64,000 bases of DNA, taken from contig NC_055988.1 in NCBI RefSeq assembly GCF_018446385.1, positions 167,138,337 to 167,202,336 of the forward strand, read 5' to 3'. Shown here in pieces: positions 1 through 12,149 of this stretch (the stretch's first letter is position 1; each line of letters starts with the position of its first letter). Made by a program: the position numbers and the translations under genes. The notes beneath the pieces were generated by a model. The model saw only the letters and a list, made by a program, of their open reading frames with translations, had not been told where the DNA came from and did not search any database. The DNA comes from Zingiber officinale (Eukaryota > Streptophyta > Magnoliopsida > Zingiberales > Zingiberaceae).

Positions 1-703
1 CGACGTTCAATCTAGGGTTACTGTTCTCAGCGGAGGCAATGACCGCGCCGCATCTCCATCTCCGGGTACTCAGTCGGAGACGATGGAGTCCCTGGATCCC
101 GTCGCCTGACCTACAAGGTAAGAGAAGCCCGGTGCCGAAGCAAATCTGCGGAAGGACCAAAAAATCCTGCGGCGGAGACATTCCAAGGGGGACGGGAGCT
201 ACACCCGATCCGATTCACGTCGGAGGAAGAGAGAGACATAGATACCGGCACGAGTCGTCGGCGCGGACCATCCAAAAGCGTCGGCAGAGGAGGAGTCCTC
301 GCCGGCGGTGGAGATCGAGCGGCGGCAGATATGGCGATGGATTAGGCGGCGAGGAGGAACGAAATGCGTGGGGGCGCGCGATTGGACGCCTCGTGGATCA
401 TGCGGACTGGGGCAGCTCTTTTTCTAGAGCAGACTGGCCGGCTCAGATCCGGTTCAGCCATACGGCTTGACCGGTTCAGTTCGGTTTCTGATCTCCTCGG
501 CCCGGTTCGACGAGTGGTTAAATTATGCGAGCCAACTTGTGGTTCAATTTTTGACAGGGTTTATTTCGGTTCCGTGCATTAGCAACGATCCGGGTCGATT
601 CCGGTCCACGTCGCTGATTGACGTGGACTCAATTGGCGGTATGGCCGACCGAGGTCGGTACTCGGTAGTGCACCGCTGCTTCGTGCTACTAGTAAATATT
701 AAG
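1..703. other. GC-rich unassigned stretch, possible exon edge
   Basis: The first ~700 bases are much more GC-rich than what follows, as gene starts are elsewhere in this window. A donor-like CAAG|GTAAGAG occurs near 112-121, so the window may begin in a 5' leader or first exon of a plus-strand gene. Open frames run through 39-470 on the plus strand, but their arginine-rich translations match no family I recognise and are probably composition-driven. No function is assigned. Confidence 0.25.
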
Positions 704-1193
704 ATCGTGTTTGATAGGAGTGTTATAATATAATCTAGATTATATTATAAGATTGATTAATTTATTTGATTTTATTTTTAATTATAATGTAATATAATTT
801 GGATTATAAAATATAATGAAGTTTTATAATCTGGATTATAAAATAAATATATTATAATACGATTACATTACAAGGTCATCGTTTAATAAAAATTTAAATG
901 TCAAATATACTCTTAATCTGTTCGGCAGCGACCGCAAACTCCAACAAAGATGTAGCACCCACCGGTAGAGGTCGTAGGATATTTTTATCATTTTATAATA
1001 ATACAAATTACATTCCTTATAAAAAATAATGGACACCAAACAAAAGAATGTAATCATAATCAAATATTACATACATTACATTATCAAACGTAGTATACAT
1101 TACATTATCAAACGTAGTAATGTAATTAGGATTACATTACAAATTTGATTACATTACAACCTCAATTACATTACACTCAACCAAACGTAGCCT
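704..1193. mobile_element. AT-rich MITE-like inverted-repeat element
   Basis: The stretch is built from variants of a TAATGTAATATAAT-type motif on both strands. Its left edge (around GTTTGATAGGAGTG, 708-721) is roughly inverse to its right edge (CACTCAACCAAACGTAG, 1175-1191). A short internal tandem duplication (TACATTACATTATCAAACGTAGT) lies near 1071-1117. The structure fits a decayed non-autonomous DNA transposon. The superfamily and target duplication are not resolved. Confidence 0.4.
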
Positions 1194-4100
1194 TATATAT
1201 TTTGAATTCTTTTATTCAATTATATATATAATTTTTAAAATATGTCATATATTTATATATGAGAAAATTGGCACGAAATGACAGGGTTTTTTGTGATCGA
1301 ATTTGGATACAAGTTTCTTAAAAAGATGGAGGGCAAAAGAAAAGAAACAATCTTCCCTTTCTTTTTCCCCTAGAATCATGAATCTCAAGAGCCATCGCAC
1401 AAGGCCCCATCTCCTAGTGGGTCCATTTGTTTATTTCTAAATAAAGTTTTTATATTTTTTTATAGTATTAACGGACAATCTGTGAAAAAAATTTAATTAA
1501 AAATGATCTAGTTATAAATTACAAATTGTATTAAGGACATTTTCTTCCTCCACCGTCTTTTATTTCCCTAAACGACTAAACCTAATTTGTCGTCTTTTGC
1601 TCTTTGAACCTTTCGACCACACCGACGTCGATGTTGAAGGCTTGACAGGCTTTATTGGGTGCACATAACGTGCCGATCACGCGAAGTCAGGAACCCTAGT
1701 GATCTTGAGCGCCATCATCACAAATTCATAGTCACTTCTGGGCTTCGTGGCCACTATCGCAGCATCAAGTTAGCGTATCAGGTTTCTATTTCTACTTATG
1801 CATCTATTGTTTTGCTTAAATATATTTAGTTGGATTATATTTTCCATTGATTGCTGGTTCAACATCAAATTAAAGTATTTTTTTTCTCTAAAATCTGTAG
1901 TTTTTGGATTTCTAGTAATTAAGATTGGTAATTAAAGGATAGACATTGTACCATTATAGGGAAAATGAACAAGGATAGAATATCCATGAATATGTGATTT
2001 AGGTATTACAAGATATATTACACAAGCACAGTAATAAAGTTGGTTAGTAATCTAACATTTTGGTGGAATTCATTTTGACCATATATTTTAAATACCGCTC
2101 TTTAGAAAATTTATTCATAGCAACTAGCAGACCTTCACGAAGCATCATTGCTTGACACCTTGTAGATATGCAGACCTCATGGTAAAAGTTTAAGGTTGCA
2201 ACAAAAAGGATAATTTATGATTAAATCCAAAAAATGTCATGGTTGATGAACCAGATTGTTGCTCCACTTTGAAATGGTACTTCAATGACATTTCTTATAT
2301 CATTATCATTATGCATTCATTGACATTCACAGAATTTAAAAGGTCTTTTTTTGTTTTGCACCGGACCCTTCAAAGTCCAAGGCTGGCTCTGTTTCCTTAT
2401 AAAAAGTGATGGAAGTGAAGTAGCAATCTGAATTACTCTAAGGTTCCCTATTAATCTCATTGATTCGATAATTTCTATATAGGTTTTGAGTTTATCACCA
2501 AGCGATAGGACAAAGAAAAATATATGATTTTGATCGATTATAGGATGCCTAATTACATTGCATTTTAAGTTGTGGATTGATTCATGAGGAAAAGATCTTT
2601 ATCATCTGTAATAGACAGAGATGGTGAACCTTTGTTTCTTGAAAGGGTTTCTGCTTCTCCTTCCAAGCTTTCGCCTTAGCTGTGGTACCTTTCATTGGCT
2701 TCCTTGATAGGGTGATCTTTGTATAGGATCTCCTTGAGGATCCTTCCTTATGCTCACAATCATCCTTAGAGGAACTAATGTTGTATCTCTAAATTAAATG
2801 AAGTTGTTTTTGCTTCACAAAAGCCTTGCCAAAGTCTTCGTCATATGATAATGGCCACGCACGAAGTCATTGCTTGCAAAGTTGTTTCCCTCATCATGGT
2901 GGACCTGTCACAAAAGAAGCACTGCCTGAATCGTCTCACACAGAGGCCTCGTGCGAACATCGCAATAGACATTACGCAAAAGTATTCACATGCCATCTCG
3001 AGCTCGTTCTGCAAGCTAGCTAATTAACAAGCCGGACGATATGTTTCGCTCATACCGGCCGACACAAACAAAACCACCTTCAAAACCGCGAATCAATTAA
3101 ACATGTCAAATAGATCAATCTAGTCTAAAAGTTCAAGAACACATGATCTCCCCCAGCGAGATGCTACTGACCAATCTTGTTCATTATTCTATTTCATGAG
3201 AAAAACAGTCTCCAATGCTGGTCCCTCATCCCTCCCTAATCTGCCTGCCCTTCAACACCCTAACTGTAGCTCTCCAACTCCACATGCTCCTAATGGTGAC
3301 AAACCCACTTGAGAGAACAATCATTATTCTGTTCTTCCTGAACCCTAATCGACTACAAAAACTATACCCGCAGGATATGCCTGTGGCTGTCTTCCAAAGC
3401 GGGTCGCCAGGTCCAGACAAAATCAATATGACTCCCCACTGTGAATCCACCAAATCAATGAACTTATCCAAGTACACACTTAACTTTCAATAGTATTTTT
3501 TTTTTAAAAAAAAAAGTTCACTAAACTTTTTGTGTTTATCAAACGACACACTTATTTTTTTTAAAAAAATATCATCCTTTTAAATAATAATAATAATAAA
3601 AAACTCATCGACACATGCAATTCGTGGGCAGTGGGCAAGTTGTTGCGGTCGTGGCCAATCATTGCAAGCACCAGTCGTGGCCGTTGGCACTCCAAACCTG
3701 GTATCGATTAGATAAAATGATAATTTATTAAATTGCATAGTCAAATTTCATAAATACTAAAACATACAATCATTTTCTATTATATCCATCTTTTATAAAG
3801 AATCGATCGTCCATAACTCGCCAGTAACTAAAAAAACAATCATAGTAAGATTTATTAAAATGTTAAGAGAAAATAGAATCATAATCCATAAAGAATAATT
3901 TTAAAATTAAAATTAATCATTTCAAAATTAGACGAAAAATTATGGATAAAAAAATAACAGATGTACCTTTTATCATTTATAAAATTATATCATATATAAA
4001 AAAAATAAAATATATATCATTTTTAACTCATAAAATTATATCATATATCTAAAAAAAAAATGATACATATATCAATTATATAAAAAAAATGATACATATA

Positions 4101-4765
4101 TCAATTATACCACATAACCACATGTACCGACCTCCTTCAGTCAAGGAAACAAGCTACAGAAAAAAAATATTTCTTTCCCTTTTTATTTTCTTCGTACATT
4201 TCTAAATTTATTTCATCATTTTTCTCTAAATTTATTTCATCCATAAATCGTCCACTCTTTCGCGTAAAGAGAGCTGCTAAATTTTCTAAAGAGCTTGTGG
4301 ACAAAAACCTCTTAACGCTGTGGATCTTACATATCTCAAAAACACTTTAAATCAAATTGTGTAATGTAATCATGTCATTACCCATGCATTTCATATCCTA
4401 AATATAAAACTATAAAAGTTTAAAATTGATACAGCATTTAAGAAGTTTTATCACAAATAGTTCATAAGAAAATTTAAAACATAATAATTAAAAAAATCTA
4501 ATTATTGATTGCTAAGCACTCCGATTTATAAAGAAATGACATAATGAAAAATAATAATTATAAATTTTGTAACAAAAGATGAAATCGTCAAAGGATAATT
4601 ATAAATATGAAAGATGAAAATATTATTCAAAGTTATATTTTAGAAAATAAGTGAGTGCTTTTAGTAAATGGCTGATCCAATACCTTCATTACACGATTCC
4701 CATCCTATGCTCCATCACTGAACTCCTCCCCTTCCTCTCTCTCTCCGGCACGTCAGTCTTCAGCA
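1194..4765. other. Intergenic, AT-rich, no gene recognised
   Basis: Mostly AT-rich DNA with short open frames only. A moderately GC-rich patch at 1540-1790 could be an untranslated exon but has no recognisable coding content. The stretch 2640-3480 holds short open frames on both strands (3215-3493 +, 3226-3477 -) that look like decayed repeat debris. The stretch 3500-4650 is low-complexity A/T with repeated AAAAAATGATACATATATCAATTATA units near 4060-4110. CT-rich DNA at 4720-4747 directly precedes the next gene and probably belongs to its leader. Confidence 0.5.
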
Positions 4766-7019
4766 ATGCAGGAGCTTTGTGATCTCAAGGTCCTCGTCAA
4801 CGACCAGCACACCTTCTTCCTCCACCAGGTTCTACTCCTTTTTTTTTCTAATTAAGGAAAGAAAAAAAGAACTTTCCTTTGACAGTGACCTGAATCGTCG
4901 TCGCAGAGAGTGATCTGTGCCTTCTCAGGCAAGATGAGGAAGCTGGTGAAGCAAGAAAACCAGAAGAAGAAGAAGAAGAAGAAGAAGAGCATCAGCGTCG
5001 GAGAGTTCCCCGGAGGGCCCTGTGGGTTCGAGCTCGTGTCGAGATTCTGCTACAACAATGGCAGCATCGACCTCACGCCCTCAAACGTCGCGCTCCTCCA
5101 CTGCTCCGCCGTCGCGCTCGACATGGCCGACACCCTCCTGGAGCAGACCTCCGCGTTCCTGGACGGCGCCGCCGGATGGCAGTGGAGCGACGCCCTCGCC
5201 GCGCTCAGGAGCTGCGAGGCCTTCTTCCCCGCCGCCAACTCCTGCGGCCTCCTCCGCAGGCTCATCTCTTCTCTCACCTCAAGAATACCCCTCGATCGCA
5301 CGGCGCCGATCCCTCCTCCTCCTTCTTCTTCCTCCTCCGCCGCCTCCACCTCCCCGGAGTCATCCATGGCGACGCCCTCCGACTCACTGCAGAAGAAGTA
5401 AGTCCTAACAAATAAGAAGAAGGCGATCGATTCCATCGCCAGAAAATTTACATTCTCCGGGTCCGTTTTGTCGCAGAGAGTGGTGGTTCGATGAGCTCGC
5501 CGTCTTGGCGCCGATCACGGTGGAGGAAATGGCGAGGAGCTTGGAGGCGTTCATGGCCGACAACAAGAGCCTGCTCCTGACCAGGTTCCTCCTGCACTAC
5601 CTCAAGTCAGTGGGCCAGAGGCCGGGCTCGAGGAAGGAGATGGAGGCGGCGGTCGGCGGGCTCGCAGAGACTGCAGTGCACGGGGTGGTGGCCATCGGGA
5701 GGTCGACGCCGGGAGCCTTCTCGTGCAGAGGCCTGTTCTGGGTGCTGCGCGTGGTCACCGGCCTAGGGGTGAGCCGGGAGGTCAGGGACGAGCTAGAGAA
5801 GCTGATGGGGCAGGTGCTGGACCAGGCCACGCTGGATGACCTGCTGGTGTCAGGCCATGGCGTGGTGTTTGATGTGAACTTGGTGGTGAGGTTGGTGAGG
5901 ATATTTGCGGGCGGCGCCGCCGGCGCCGGTGAGATGGAGTTGCAGAGGATGAGGAAGGTGGGGAGGCTGATGGACAAGTACTTGGGGGAGATCTGCCCTG
6001 ACCAGAGCTTGAAGGTGGGCAAGTTCCTTGAGGTGGCCGAGGCATTGCCGGACTCTGCGAGGGACTGCTTTGATGGGGTCTATAGGGCCATGGACATCTA
6101 CCTTCAGGTAATGAATGATTAACTGCTCATGGATTTTGCTATTTGAATACTAAATTCTAAATGCTAAACTCTAAATTCTAAATACCTGATGGATATTTCT
6201 AACTGTGGAGGGCTTTCGAGTGTGTAAACATTCCTAAGCAAATGACCGAAACTAAATCGATAGGCACTTCATGTGATTTGCACACAAAGGCGCACACTTC
6301 CTATTTCTTTAGATTCATGCTTCACTTTAAGGATCCCAAACCTTAAATCGAACTGTCGCTCGGGGACCTTATAGATCTTTCTAACGATAGGGGGATTTCA
6401 AGTGTAACCATTCCTAAGTGATCAACCAAAGTTAAATCGATAGTGACTTCTTGTGGCTCGGCCGCGAAAGCACACCCTTCCTCTTTCTTTAGATTCATGC
6501 TTCCCTTTTGGGTTTTGAGATTTGCACATTGTTTAGATAGTTGAGCATTCAAGCTTGAAGCATGTTTGATCATAGGTTGATGCTCGAAACTAGAAATCTC
6601 TTTTTTTTATGGTTATGCAGTCGCACCCGGGGTTATCTGGGGAGGAGGTGGCGAAGCTGTGTCGCTGCCTCAACTACGAGAAGCTCACTCTCGAGTCCTG
6701 CAAAGACCTAGCTAAAAGTAGGAGAATTCCACCCGGAATTGCAGTGCAAGCATTGGTTTCCCAACGATCCAAGCTACACATGGAAACCACCACCACCACC
6801 ACCACAACTACTGCAGAGACGACACTGTGTTCTCCGACAGTAGCACCAGATGACGAGGAGGAAAAGGAACGGCTGAGGGAAGAAATGCATCGGATGGAAA
6901 GGAAGGTGAAGGAGCTGGAAAAGGTGTGCAAGAGCTTGAAGGGCCAGATGACTAAGATGGCCAAGAAGTCTTTGAGCCATGGCAACATAAGCCGGGGTGG
7001 AATGCCAAAGCTCTGCTGA
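4766..7019 (+). CDS. NPH3/RPT2-family BTB protein (phototropism-type adaptor)
   Basis: Four exons, 4766-4828, 4907-5397, 5477-6107 and 6621-7019, all with GT-AG borders and matching phases, give 527 residues, usual for this family. Exon 1 encodes the start of a short BTB/POZ domain ([20 protein letters not shown]), as in the At3g22104/At3g19850 subgroup. The NPH3 domain starts at about residue 185 ([18 protein letters not shown]) and ends near 450 with the conserved [22 protein letters not shown] block. A charged coiled coil follows at about 472-507. Family members act as substrate adaptors for CUL3 ubiquitin ligases at the plasma membrane in phototropin and auxin-transport signalling; the partner of this member is not visible. 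Two oddities are an eight-lysine run (residues 41-48) inside the BTB region and a nine-threonine run (451-459), both from trinucleotide repeats. The start choice rests on the family-like N-terminus. Confidence 0.93.
6199..6510. repeat. Degenerate tandem duplication in NPH3-gene intron 3
   Basis: Two related units of about 120-130 bases lie inside the last intron. Both contain ACATTCCTAAG/CCATTCCTAAG, then TAAATCGATAG, then CACTTC/GACTTC, then TTTCTTTAGATTCATGCTTC (second copies near 6409, 6434, 6447 and 6486). They have diverged clearly, so the duplication is not recent. Confidence 0.6.
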
Positions 7020-8300
7020 AGAGAGGTTTTCCTCTCTTTGTTAGAATTTTTTTTCTCTAGATCATTTGTAAAGCTCTTACTGCAATTCATGAATCACATA
7101 CCTCCTGATCTGGATCTGGAACCTGAAAGAAATGCATATAAAACGGTATTAGAAAGTTTTACGATAGTGTTTCCTATGAGAAAAGAAAATATAGACAAAA
7201 ATAAAGTGGCAAAAGAGATCTATGTTCATCTTTTCCTCCATTTTCTTGGATAGAATTGTGCATCTATATCTTTGACTACTAAAGAAAGAGGAACAATCAT
7301 AGAAAATATGAATCCATGTTGAAACTTGATGTCATGAAGTACATTTTACGATGAAATAGTTAATGCTCTCCGACAACCGGAAGCAAGACCACCCACAGAA
7401 TGAAGCTCTCGGAAAGAATCAATGCAAGATCAAGATCACAATAGGTCCACCCTAAATCAAGCTTTTTGAAAGAATGAGCACACAAACAAAAACATCGCAT
7501 CTTCAGCAATCGATATCTTAATGACACCGTGAACCTAACCAACCTCCCCTTGTTTTTTCAAACAAAGAAACCAATATAAACGACTAGATTGACAGCATTG
7601 GAAGATTGTGAAACAAATAAAAGTTAGAACCATTGGGCAGTAAAATATAAAGCTATCAATCATCATTTTGTTTCATTTGCAGATGCATGTGTAAGTTCCA
7701 CTGAAACTTCATTATCAGGAGACATGCTTTTGCAATCATCAAGGCTGAATTAGCACAAGGACAAAGATTTATTTGTAGGATCACATGCAAAGGGGGCTGA
7801 TAAAACAATGCCTCAAGGATTAGGGCATACCTTGTCTTATTTATTGGACCACTAATTTTGTTTTATGTTAGTGCATTAGGAAAGCATAATTGTACTTATC
7901 GAGTAATCAGAGTGTTTTTTCCTTAAAAAAGAATGAAAGTGTCAGTCAGAAAACCTTGTGCCGGCATGTTAGCAAATCTACTGGTTTCCTGAAAGGGAAG
8001 ACAAGGGTAAAAGAACAGCAGTTTCAGAGATTGAATGAAGTTTCAAGACTCATTTGTTCAGGGAGCCCACCTGTGTCGACTATGTTTAGGATGGCAATGG
8101 GTCGAACACTCGTGATTTGTAAAACTATTTCAGTTCATATCTATTGAAATAAATAGATAACCGACTTACTAAAGATCTGTACAATAGTGATACCAATCTT
8201 GCCATAAATATTTGAATAAATCGATAATCAAATTCTTATAGAAGGTAAAAAATTGTTGTTGATTGATATCAAATAACAAACATATCAGACATATTACTTC
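7020..8300. other. 3' flank and intergenic DNA
   Basis: This begins with the presumed 3' UTR of the NPH3-family gene and continues as AT-rich DNA. Short open frames at 7038-7253 (+), 7360-7542 (-) and 7890-8147 (+) show no domain or motif I recognise. No tRNA or clear transposon ends are seen. Confidence 0.4.
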
Positions 8301-8379
8301 AGGTTTGCGAGATTAATGCAAAATTTAGTATTCAACTCTAGAGAACATAATTCTTCAGCTAGGGAAGATTTTGCAAATA

Positions 8380-9750
8380 TATTCCCAATAGTTGGAGTTG
8401 CATGTGCAACGATTAAGAAAATACCTCTTTTTTCAGTTGGATATTCTACAATCTATAGTACTTTTTTTCTGATCAGAGTTGCTAGATCCATTCCACTAAA
8501 ATTTGAATCGCCTGCTACGACTATTTGCTCCAAAGCCTCACGGGATAACCCATCAAATACTGTTAAGACAAAATAATTGCAGAGTTTATATTGTGATTAA
8601 CTTTGAGTATGTGCATATTTAATAGAACAATAAAGCAAAACTGCAAAATCTTTGAAACATATAGAAGAGAGAGCAAACATTGAAACCATTATTGAACACA
8701 TCTATGAAAAAAAAGGACAGAAATATAACAAAACCTTCAATGAGACATGGAACTGGACGACGTGACTACAAAGGAAAAGCAGTCTACATTGTGAAAAAAA
8801 ACTACACGACATGCTAATCAAACTCTTACAGGTACTGCAGTCCTGGCACCATACTGTTCTTTGGAAATATCTAAGAGAATCAAACTTGTCTAGGTTGGCA
8901 AACAATAAGTTCATGATATTTTTTTTTTTGCAGTTTTTAGAAAATAAAAAACCCACTAAAACTTAGAAAGAAAAAATTGATATTTATCACATCATTTACC
9001 TCTAATAAATTTAAACTAGTAAAAAAAATCAATTAATGCTAAATATTAGTTTTACATCTCTTTCTAGCTTTTAAATTTTATTTACTAAAAAACAAAAGAA
9101 AATCTTCCTTAAACAAACAAGGCCATAGTAAATATGCTAAGTTTCACAATCCTTCCTTTCCTTCCATGCTTGTTTTGTAAGCCTCATCTATGTGACTGTA
9201 CTCTGCTTCTGATCAGAGGATTTGTTACCATTTGGTGTATTCACTATTTACACATTTAATCTGAGACTCCTAGCCTCTGTTCTTCTGAAAAAATGGAATC
9301 CTCATAAAACTGTGATGGTATCACATAAACAGATATACAGTATCATCAACTATTCAAAACAAAAACAACCTGTAAAAACATATGAGAGCATAGAGGTAGT
9401 TTTTGCTTGTAAAAATCCAGAATGAACAACAAATGAAGAAATTTTTTTTACTAAAGTACATCTACCTTTTCACTTTCTTTGTCCTTGTCATCATCTTTTG
9501 CGCTGTTTGATTCAGCTTCACCATTATTAACTTCTCTTACAAAAACCAGCCTAGAAATTTGTCCTTTTTGATGATTACTACTGAGCTGTTGATTTATGGA
9601 ATATGAAGTTCCAGCAGAAAGAAACTCTGTGCCTTAACATCCCAACATTGTATTATACTTAGTCTGGTGACTCTGGTCTTTGTGAAACTATTGAAAACTT
9701 GAATTGGTAAATTTCGAGGGTTGCCTGAGATAATACTCGTCATATCCTGC
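8380..9750 (-). pseudogene. Decayed coding remnants, DUF3067-like
   Basis: On the minus strand, 8570-8380 reads LSREALEQIVVAGDSNFSGM, then DLATLIRKK, then, after a shift of frame, KYYRL-stop-NIQLKKE. From memory this follows plant DUF3067 proteins (a small plastid-targeted family of unknown role), which carry a KYGRSYDVQL-type motif there. In-frame stops and the shift argue that it is broken. A second minus-strand stretch at about 9747-9467 has splice-like borders (TTGCAG|GATATG and GAAAAG|GTAGATG) and an acidic-lysine tail (VREVNNGEAESNSAKDDD), but a stop interrupts its upstream part. The pieces are in the right order to follow the putative 5' exon near 11.9 kb. Family assignment is tentative. 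Alternatives are a lineage-specific gene with poorly resolved exons or a retained pseudogene. Confidence 0.35.
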
Positions 9751-10344
9751 AACCAAATTACATGCTACTTAACTATGGGATGCAAATCATATTAAATCAC
9801 AAAAAACCAAATCTACAAAATGAAACAACAAAATTTCGACCTGAAAAATATAGTTACATGATAGATGCCATTAACGCCAGCAATAAGTGGATTGCTAGCA
9901 AGTGAATGTATGACTTCTATTGGAACTCATAAAATGTAAGAGGGAGGAAAAGTCTTTGGATTTGGATGACAGACACAATTACAAATACATGGATGTCACA
10001 GTCCAGAAGAGAGAGTATTAAAACATGTACATTCTATCATATTCTTCTTAGAAGTCAGAATTGTTCTAGAGAAATTTCCCAAGAAGAAAAATCTAATTCA
10101 TTGCAGAGTCGCCCGCCAATTCACAATCGCACTGCATACAACACTTGAGCAAGATAAAGCAATGTAAACATCAAGTAATAGTCTTGGAGTGGCAACACTG
10201 CCTACAAGTCTTGTAAATTAACCAAAAGATTTCATGAATTCTCTTCAGACTGTATGTCTAATTTGAGTGTCCAACTCTTGCTTGCATTTGCACTGGTCAG
10301 GTATTGCATTCACTCCAACTGTGTGAAGCATCAATGAGCAAGGA

Positions 10345-11335
10345 AAAAAAAAGGGCAAAAGTCAAAAGAGTGCCCCATTTTGATTTTTTATCAAAAGGGC
10401 ACCTGACCTCCTATAAAATGACATAATTGTCCTCTTCATCTCCCACCTAAACCCTGAACTGGTCAGGCACATTGTAGCAGTTACGAACCCGTAGCTGCTA
10501 CATAGTTATAGCAACTATGGTTTCATAGCTGCTACAACATGAAAAAAAAAATTTAAGACTAAAATTTTCAGAACCTTTGAAAAGATTTAAACAACGTTTT
10601 TTTAGCTTCAAACATAGCCATTATGGTTTCCACCCCATATCTAGTTGTAGATCTTTGAACGAACTTTGATTTGATATATTGTGCGTCTCGTGATTTAACC
10701 TGAGTCAAAAGTTATGACCACTCAAAGTTTAGGGTTTAACATTCATATTGTAGTGGTCATGAAACCGTAGTTGCTACAACTATATAACAACCACGAAACC
10801 ATACCTGTTACAACTATATAGCAGCTTGGTTGTAGCAGCTATGGTTTCGTAACTGCTACAATGTGAATGTTAATTCCTAAATTTTGAGAGGTCATAACTT
10901 TTGACTTAGGTTGAACTATGAGACGCACAATATATCAAATCAAAGCTTGTTCAGAGATCTACAACTAGTTTCAGGGTGGAATCCGTATAGGCCAGGTTTC
11001 AAGCTCAAAAAATATTATTTAAATCCTTTTCGAAGGCTCTGAACAACTCTAGTGTTAAAAAAAAGTTCATGTTGTAGCAGATACGAAGTCATAGCTGCAA
11101 CAATTTTATGGTAGTTCAATTGTAGCAGCTACGAAACTGTAGCTGCTACAACTATATAGCAACTACAGATTCGTAGCTGCCACAACGCGTCGATTTAGAT
11201 GGAAAAAATAGGAGAGAGATAATAATGGAAATAAAGTTGCTACTGTGTGGTGGAGGGTAGTTGTATAATTGTGCATGGAGGTGGGGTGGTGCCATTTTAA
11301 TAAAAAAAAATGAATGAATAAAATCAGGTGTTATC
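10345..11335. mobile_element. Large foldback (long inverted repeat) element, copy 1
   Basis: The left arm (about 10345-10800) reappears inverted in the right arm (about 10800-11335). For example, TCAAAAGTTATGACC at about 10706 pairs with GGTCATAACTTTTGACTTAGG near 10892, and TATATTGTGCGTCTCGTGAT pairs with ATGAGACGCACAATATATCA. The arms are filled with short palindromes of the GTAGCAGCTACGAAACCGTAGCTGCTAC type. The outer edges (GGGCAAAAGTCAAAAGAGTGCC on the left; GGTGCCATTTTAATAAAAA on the right) match only loosely. There is no open frame of note. It is a non-autonomous foldback DNA element of unassigned superfamily. Confidence 0.65.
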
Positions 11336-11842
11336 TTGATGATTCCCACCAAAAAAATGCATTTTGATTTTTGAATGAATAGTTCAATAAAGAAGAAAGA
11401 GATAAAAACGAATCGACAACTTCTGCTAGAAATCAAAGTCCTATTAAATTCTATAATAGATGAAACAAGATCGAATAGGCATCCAGATATACCAAGACCC
11501 TCATTTTTACAGTTATGAAACAGTAAATGCTATAGTGCACACAGAATTCCTTGGATTTCTTAAACGTGCAAGATGAAAAACCTAATTTAAGGAAACGATT
11601 TAAAGAAACGCAATCATACTGATTTGAACAGCAATAAACCCACATTGATAATAGGAAACCTTGGCACTAGAATCGCTAACAGTCACGAAATTGTAAGAAA
11701 AACTCTCTCTGATACAGTGCCCTAAGATTCGAACTCTACGTTTTCCAGAATCATATAATTGAAATCAAAATCTGAAAGCTCGATCTAGAGATGTCTCAGT
11801 TTCCTCATCCAGAAAGCGATAAAAGTGGGAGAAACGACGTAC

Positions 11843-11990
11843 CTGACGTAGATCATGCAGCGGCGACGGATCGGGAGATGCGGCGGAGAAACCCTACTGA
11901 TCGGCGGCCTCAGAGACGTGTAGAAGCGGGGAGGGAGTAGGCTTTGAGGCTAAGAAGAGTAACGGAAGGCGAAATGGACGCCAAGCGAAC
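11843..11990 (-). other. Putative 5' untranslated exon of a minus-strand gene
   Basis: This GC-rich island reads on the minus strand as a typical plant leader (CCGCCGCATCTCCCGATCC, then an ATG near its end). It finishes at a good donor, GACGTCAG|GTACGTCG-like (exon end 11843). It lies upstream, in the same sense, of the decayed coding pieces at 8.3-9.75 kb, so it may be the surviving first exon of that locus. The foldback element at 10.3-11.3 kb would then lie in its first intron. No protein is claimed. Confidence 0.4.
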
Positions 11991-12149
11991 CTACTATACT
12001 TGTAAGTAAATTATGAATTATTTGTATATAAATAATATTGAGAAAAAATTAAAAGAGCATTTCTTTTTTTATTGAAATCGTCGGAAAAATATTTTCTAAA
12101 ATAAAAAAAAAAATTGAGATGAAATATCATACTATTTTAATAACAAATA

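Noticed and set aside
39-470. Plus-strand 143-residue open frame at the window start
   Set aside because: Arginine-rich, no recognisable domain, overlaps a good donor site near 112-121; probably GC-driven.
5050-6045. Several minus-strand frames opposite the NPH3-family gene
   Set aside because: They are antisense shadows of GC-rich exons with low-complexity Ser/Pro/Glu translations.
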